Source of the DNA: an uncultured Eisenbergiella sp.
Lineage (GTDB): Bacteria; Bacillota; Clostridia; Lachnospirales; Lachnospiraceae
Assembly: GCA_947627215.1 (NCBI GenBank)
Contig: CANQVD010000012.1
Coordinates: 31,113 to 95,112 of the forward strand
DNA length: 64,000 nucleotides
Reading direction: 5' to 3'
The notes under the pieces were generated by a model. That model ran no database searches, was not told where the DNA came from, and worked only from the letters and a program-made list of their open reading frames with translations. How positions within the stretch are numbered: the first letter of the stretch is position 1; every line of letters starts with the position of its first letter. The position numbers were made by a program, and so were the translations under genes. Of the stretch, positions 60,418-64,000 are shown piece by piece.

Positions 60418-61317
60418 TCATTCTTTCAAAGATCCTAGCATGACCCCTTTCACAAAGTATTTCTGGAAGAACGGATAAACACACAAAACCGGCAATGTGA
60501 CGATCATAATCATCGCGTACTTTAACTGTGCCCCGGATATCTGTTTTTTGATCATTTCCCGCATGGTTTCCGGTGAAAGGGATTCCGTCACCTGACGTGT
60601 ATTTTCCACCAGAGTCCGTCTTAAAAACATCTGCAAAGGCTGCCACTCCGTTTTGGGCAGATATACGGCAGCGCTGAACCAACTGTTCCATACCCCCACG
60701 ATTGTATAGACGGCGATCACCGCGAGAATCGGCTTGGACAGAGGCAGGTACACACTTTTGAGGATTTGGATAACGCCCGCCCCGTCTATCCTGGCCGCAT
60801 CCCGCAGCCCCTCCGGTATGGTGGAAAAGAAGGCTTTCATCAATATGATATTCCAAATAGAAAAACAAGACGGAATAATCAAAGCCAACGGACTCCCATA
60901 AAGCCCGAGTTTTGTCACCAGCAGAAACGTTGGGATCATGCCGCCGCCAAAATACATGGGAATCAGAAGGAATATATTGATATACTTCCTGCCCAGCAGC
61001 CGCTTATATGTCAACGGATATGCGACCAGTGTGGTTGTCAGCAGCATCAGGACCGTATTGCAGGCGGCATATATGACCGTATTCAGGTAGGAACGCCACA
61101 ATTCCATATCTTTTATGAGCATTTTGTACGAATCCAGAGAAAATCCTTCTGGATGTACATATACCCTCATCGTCGCAGCCGCCCTGGGATCGCTCACAGA
61201 CAGGATCAGCACATAGTACATGGGATAAATCGTAATAAAGCAGATCAACAGGACCATCAAATATAAGATTACGGTAACGGCAGGATTGCCTTCCCTTATT
61301 TTGTTCTTTTTACGCAT
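60418..61317 (-). CDS. Sugar ABC transporter permease, LplC/YtcP type
   Basis: This 299-aa permease has about six helices and the EAA loop EGLRDAARIDGAGVIQILKSVYLPL. The typical early motif ILILSVSDPRAAATMRVYVHPEGFS places it in the LplC/YtcP group of MalG-like proteins. The start is taken as the ATG at 61315-61317 with AAAGGGGGA upstream; a TTG at 61335 overlaps the upstream permease. Partner of the other permease. Confidence 0.92.
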   Translation of the reverse strand: MRKKNKIREGNPAVTVILYLMVLLICFITIYPMYYVLILSVSDPRAAATMRVYVHPEGFSLDSYKMLIKDMELWRSYLNTVIYAACNTVLMLLTTTLVAYPLTYKRLLGRKYINIFLLIPMYFGGGMIPTFLLVTKLGLYGSPLALIIPSCFSIWNIILMKAFFSTIPEGLRDAARIDGAGVIQILKSVYLPLSKPILAVIAVYTIVGVWNSWFSAAVYLPKTEWQPLQMFLRRTLVENTRQVTESLSPETMREMIKKQISGAQLKYAMIMIVTLPVLCVYPFFQKYFVKGVMLGSLKE

Positions 61318-61328
61318 CCGTTCCCCCT

Positions 61329-62264
61329 TTACCAAAGCCCGTATCCCGTCAGCTTATCGCTGGTCCGATTCGCAATATATGTCAAGGTAAACCCTATCAC
61401 GGACATGAATACTCCTGCCGCCGTCGTATAGCTGTATTGGCCGGAAACGATTCCCATGCGATAAGTGTAGGTTCCGATAACATCCGCCACCTCGTATGTG
61501 GCCGGTGTATACAACAATAGAATCAGGTCACTGTTGGCCCCTAAAATACCGCCGATCGCCATGATGAGGTTGATCGCGATCATGTTCTTAATGCCCGGTA
61601 GCGTAATGTAAATGCATTGCTGCAAACGGTTTGCGCCATCCATCCTGGCAGATTCGTACTGGTTCTGGTCAATGGATGAAATGGTTGAAATATATAAAAT
61701 ACTTCCGAATCCAAATCCTTTCCAGACATTCGTAACCGTATATATGATCGGAAAGGCGCTCGCCACTTCCCGCCAATTCCTGTTCGGCAGCCCAAACAGA
61801 CCGGAAAGCATATTGGAAATGACCCCATTTCTGTCTATAAAAGAAATGACCATGCCCGCCACCACTACGTTGGAAATGAAATGAGGCATGTAGCTCGCGG
61901 TCTGGGCAATTTTTTTATAGCGCATATGCTTGACCTGATCGATCAATAAAGCAAACAGGATCGGCGCTGTAAAGCCAAACAGCAGATTCAGCCCACTCAG
62001 AACAAGCGTATTCTTGATTAGCCTGAAAAAATATTTTCCTTCAATAAAATTCTTAAAGTGTTGAATCCCCACCCATTTTACGCCTTCTCCAAAAAAAGGC
62101 AGCCCCGGTGCGTAGTCTTCAAACGCAATCACCAGACCGAACATCGGACCATAACAAAAAATAATAATCAATAAAAAAACGGGGAGCATCATCGCATACA
62201 ACTGTATATTCTCGCGGATAACGCTCTTTTTGATCTTTTCTCTTTTTTTCTTTTTCTTTTTCAA
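61329..62264 (-). CDS. Sugar ABC transporter permease, LplB/YteP type
   Basis: This 311-aa MalF-like permease has a very basic N-terminus (a run of nine Lys/Arg with little else), then MLPVFLLIIIFCYGPMFGLVIAFEDY, the family entry. The EAA loop is QYESARMDGANRLQQCIYITLPG. The start is taken as the TTG at 62262-62264, with GGGAGGG five bases upstream; an in-frame GTG at 62294 would place the start within the leader palindrome. It is the first gene of the transporter operon. Confidence 0.9.
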   Translation of the reverse strand: MKKKKKKREKIKKSVIRENIQLYAMMLPVFLLIIIFCYGPMFGLVIAFEDYAPGLPFFGEGVKWVGIQHFKNFIEGKYFFRLIKNTLVLSGLNLLFGFTAPILFALLIDQVKHMRYKKIAQTASYMPHFISNVVVAGMVISFIDRNGVISNMLSGLFGLPNRNWREVASAFPIIYTVTNVWKGFGFGSILYISTISSIDQNQYESARMDGANRLQQCIYITLPGIKNMIAINLIMAIGGILGANSDLILLLYTPATYEVADVIGTYTYRMGIVSGQYSYTTAAGVFMSVIGFTLTYIANRTSDKLTGYGLW

Positions 62265-62267
62265 AGT

Positions 62268-62381
62268 ACCCTCCCTTATGACCTGTGCATGCACAGATTT
62301 CCCTTATAAATCCATGATAAAAGATTATACGCGGCCCTTCAATTTTGAAAATTTATACTGAGGTAGAAATTTTTATGATTG
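62268..62381 (-). promoter_or_regulatory. Duplicated promoter/leader module, copy 1 (transporter operon)
   Basis: This 114-bp segment is nearly identical to 63699-63810. On the - strand it holds the -10 TATAAT (62324-62329), a TTCAA-AA-TTGAA inverted motif at the -35 position (62338-62349), and in the leader the perfect palindrome CTGTGCATGCACAG (62283-62296). Differences between the copies are about a dozen scattered substitutions and one indel. Upstream of both copies the sequences are unrelated. Confidence 0.85.
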
Positions 62382-62389
62382 ATGTGCTG

Positions 62390-63022
62390 TTATAGAAACA
62401 TCCTGTACCGATCCACGATCATGCGTTCATCATAGTAAATTTTGTCCGCTTCGATCAGCCTTGTCTTTCCTTTCTTCGCCTCAACGATGCTTACGCAGCA
62501 GTTATACGGAACGCGCCCCTGCCAGAAATCCGTCGGATCGCCGTACAGGGGGTTCAGTATCGCTCTTAACGCGCAGCCGTGAATTCCGATCAGATACGTT
62601 TTCCCGTCGTCACGCATGATCAATTCTTTGAAAAACTGCTGTGTCCTCTCACATACGTCCAGGATATTCTCGCCGCCCGGAAAACCTGCGAAATGGAACG
62701 GATCTTCATAATGAAGCCTTCCCGCTTCCCCCATCACGGAAATCGGCTTTCCCTCCAATGTTCCGCAGTTGATTTCCTTTATCCTGTCATCAGTGGTCAC
62801 CCGGACCCGATTGTCCGATTCCCGCAATACGATTTCCGCCGTTTCCTTCGCTCTTTTTAACGGGCTCGATATCGCATCATCAAAATGAATCCCCTTCATC
62901 GCCCGACCGGTGAGTACCGCTAACCTTCTGCCGTTCTGGTTCAGCGGTTCGTCCACCCAGCCTTGCAGAAGCCCCTTCGCGTTTAAATCTGTTTCCCCGT
63001 GTCTGATCAAATATATCCACAC
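62390..63022 (-). CDS. Histidine phosphatase family protein
   Basis: This 210-aa protein has the catalytic motif LIRHGETDLNAKGLLQG, with the phosphorylated His, and the second His in LIGIHGCALRAI. The family includes phosphoglycerate mutase-like phosphatases and sugar phosphatases. The translation start is GTG 63022, six bases after the SGNH gene stops, with GGAGGTG inside the end of that gene. Probably cotranscribed with the SGNH esterase from promoter module copy 2. Substrate unknown. Confidence 0.9.
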   Translation of the reverse strand: MWIYLIRHGETDLNAKGLLQGWVDEPLNQNGRRLAVLTGRAMKGIHFDDAISSPLKRAKETAEIVLRESDNRVRVTTDDRIKEINCGTLEGKPISVMGEAGRLHYEDPFHFAGFPGGENILDVCERTQQFFKELIMRDDGKTYLIGIHGCALRAILNPLYGDPTDFWQGRVPYNCCVSIVEAKKGKTRLIEADKIYYDERMIVDRYRMFL

Positions 63023-63028
63023 CGTTTC

Positions 63029-63691
63029 TCAGACAACACCTCCTTTCCAGTCGAAACCGACCGCATCCAAAAATACCTTACAGATCAGCGCACAGCCGAT
63101 ATAATTCGGATGGACCCGATCCCACGCGACGGCCGCGGGATACATATGCTTCAGGAAGCTGTCAAACGCGGCCTGTATATCCGCCAGCGGAAGCGCATAT
63201 TTTTCGGCAAGCTCCTTCACCACCGCGCCGCGTTCGTCCAATTCCGCGCGCATCGGATCCGAACGGTTCGGTTCCAGATAATAGGGCGTCATGAGGATCA
63301 TACCCTTTACCTTCGGAAGCGTTTCCTCAATAAGCCGGGTCAGAGTCATACGGTATTCTTCTGTCGTAATGTGGGATTCCCGCATATGCGGAGAGTCAAA
63401 CTTCCTCCATACATCATTGACGCCGATCATCACCGCGACCCAATCCGGCGAATCGTCCAGGACGTCTGTCTGCCAGCGCGCTGCCAGCTCACAGATCCTG
63501 TCGCCGCTGATACCGCGGTTGACCACCCTCAGATCCATCCAGGGATAGACTGCGTCAACAAATCCGGCAATGTAGCTGACATAACCGTTGCCGTGAGCGC
63601 CGAACAGCCCCTCTCCTGCCGGCAGCGCGCGTCCTGCGGCCGTAACCGAATCCCCTGCAAAAATAATCTTGTCATGTTCTGAAAACAGCAT
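63029..63691 (-). CDS. SGNH/GDSL hydrolase, probable carbohydrate esterase
   Basis: This 220-aa cytoplasmic SGNH hydrolase has block I FAGDSVTAAG with the nucleophile Ser, block III GVNDVW, and block V DRVHPNYIG with Asp and His. It resembles acetyl or rhamnogalacturonan-acetyl esterases. The ATG at 63689-63691 has GAGGGTG upstream. It is the first gene after promoter module copy 2 and is followed by the histidine phosphatase. Removing acetyl groups from an imported oligosaccharide would fit with the co-regulated ABC transporter. Confidence 0.9.
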   Translation of the reverse strand: MLFSEHDKIIFAGDSVTAAGRALPAGEGLFGAHGNGYVSYIAGFVDAVYPWMDLRVVNRGISGDRICELAARWQTDVLDDSPDWVAVMIGVNDVWRKFDSPHMRESHITTEEYRMTLTRLIEETLPKVKGMILMTPYYLEPNRSDPMRAELDERGAVVKELAEKYALPLADIQAAFDSFLKHMYPAAVAWDRVHPNYIGCALICKVFLDAVGFDWKGGVV

Positions 63692-63698
63692 GATAGCC

Positions 63699-63810
63699 AC
63701 CCTCTTATGATCTGTACATTCACAGATTTCCCTTATAAATTCATGATAAAAGATTGTATGCGGCCCTTCAATTTTGAAAATTTATACTGGGGTAGAAATT
63801 TTTGTGATTG
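63699..63810 (-). promoter_or_regulatory. Duplicated promoter/leader module, copy 2 (esterase operon)
   Basis: This is the second copy of the module at 62268-62381. Its -10 is TACAAT (63753-63758), the TTCAA-AA-TTGAA motif is intact (63767-63778), and the leader palindrome is partly eroded (CTGTACATTCACAG). It drives the SGNH-histidine phosphatase pair. Confidence 0.83.
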
Positions 63811-63876
63811 CCTTAGTTTCCCGTTGGAGATGGGTTCGGACTTGAGTTTCCGCAAACTGCAAAAACCAGAGGGGAC

Positions 63877-64000
63877 TTAACTGCGTGAGACATCCAACAG
63901 CCGTTTTTCGAAAGGCTGGAAGCGGCGGATCCGGGGACAGCCGTACTTTAATAAGCCCCGCATCAACCGGGCCTCAGGAGCCGTGTTCATTTTGACGGTT
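63877..64000 (-). CDS. Possible C-terminal end of an unidentified protein (partial)
   Basis: On the - strand an open frame of 40 codons enters from the right edge and ends at TAA 63877-63879. The end reads RRFQPFEKRLLDVSRS. No family is recognised. It could equally be noncoding sequence; 63811-63876 holds nothing I can name. Confidence 0.25.
   Translation of the reverse strand, partial: TVKMNTAPEARLMRGLLKYGCPRIRRFQPFEKRLLDVSRS

Overview
The window carries the replication-origin region of a Gram-positive, Clostridia-type chromosome. The order jag-yidC-yidD-rnpA-rpmH, then oriC, then dnaA-dnaN-S4-recF-gyrB-gyrA is the classic Firmicutes arrangement. Lachnospiraceae is the most likely family, inferred from the GyrA QRDR sequence, the long YidC, the YesM/YesN-type regulators and the many glycoside hydrolases. 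The lineage is an inference; no 16S rRNA gene is present. I see no rRNA, tRNA, CRISPR array or intact insertion sequence.

Layout. 1-2.5 kb: membrane-insertion and RNase P genes on the - strand, reading away from the origin. 2.5-4.7 kb: a bipartite origin, with four perfect DnaA boxes before dnaA and one perfect plus one near-perfect box between dnaA and dnaN. 3.1-11.6 kb: replication and gyrase genes on the + strand. 11.6-20.6 kb: a DUF4838 protein, a fructokinase, an MBOAT acyltransferase with an SGNH-like partner, and a GH2 beta-galactosidase, followed by a nested palindromic repeat (20.65-20.90 kb). 21-22.4 kb: an AlbA_2-type regulator with an operator array over its own promoter.

22.7-32.6 kb: an oligopeptide-type ABC transporter operon (oppA-B-C-D-F) with unusual additions. 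OppB has a large extracytoplasmic insertion, OppD has about 230 extra residues between Walker A and the Q-loop, OppF has two C-terminal membrane helices, and the last gene encodes an anchored protein resembling a degenerate ApbE flavin transferase. 32.9-34.6 kb: a YgjP-like metalloprotease and a HAD-IIA phosphatase.

34.6-40.6 kb: an AraC regulator divergent from a GH51-like arabinofuranosidase, a glycyl-radical activase and a glycyl radical enzyme (GRE), the last three translationally coupled or nearly so. The GRE has an atypical Cys-Trp-Glu active-site motif. 40.6-55.0 kb: ten consecutive - strand genes forming a carbohydrate catabolic cluster (nucleoside hydrolase, GtaA-like protein, domain-permuted GH3, GmhA-like SIS isomerase, ROK kinase, ribokinase, MFS transporter, GH106-like enzyme, short DUF4838 protein, MBL hydrolase). 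55.2-63.8 kb: a YesN/YesM two-component pair, an LplABC-type sugar ABC transporter, and an SGNH esterase plus histidine phosphatase. A near-identical ~113-bp promoter/leader module precedes both the transporter and the esterase genes, suggesting co-regulation.

The best candidates for undescribed biology are the GH51-GRE operon, the remodelled Opp/ApbE-like operon and the duplicated promoter module.
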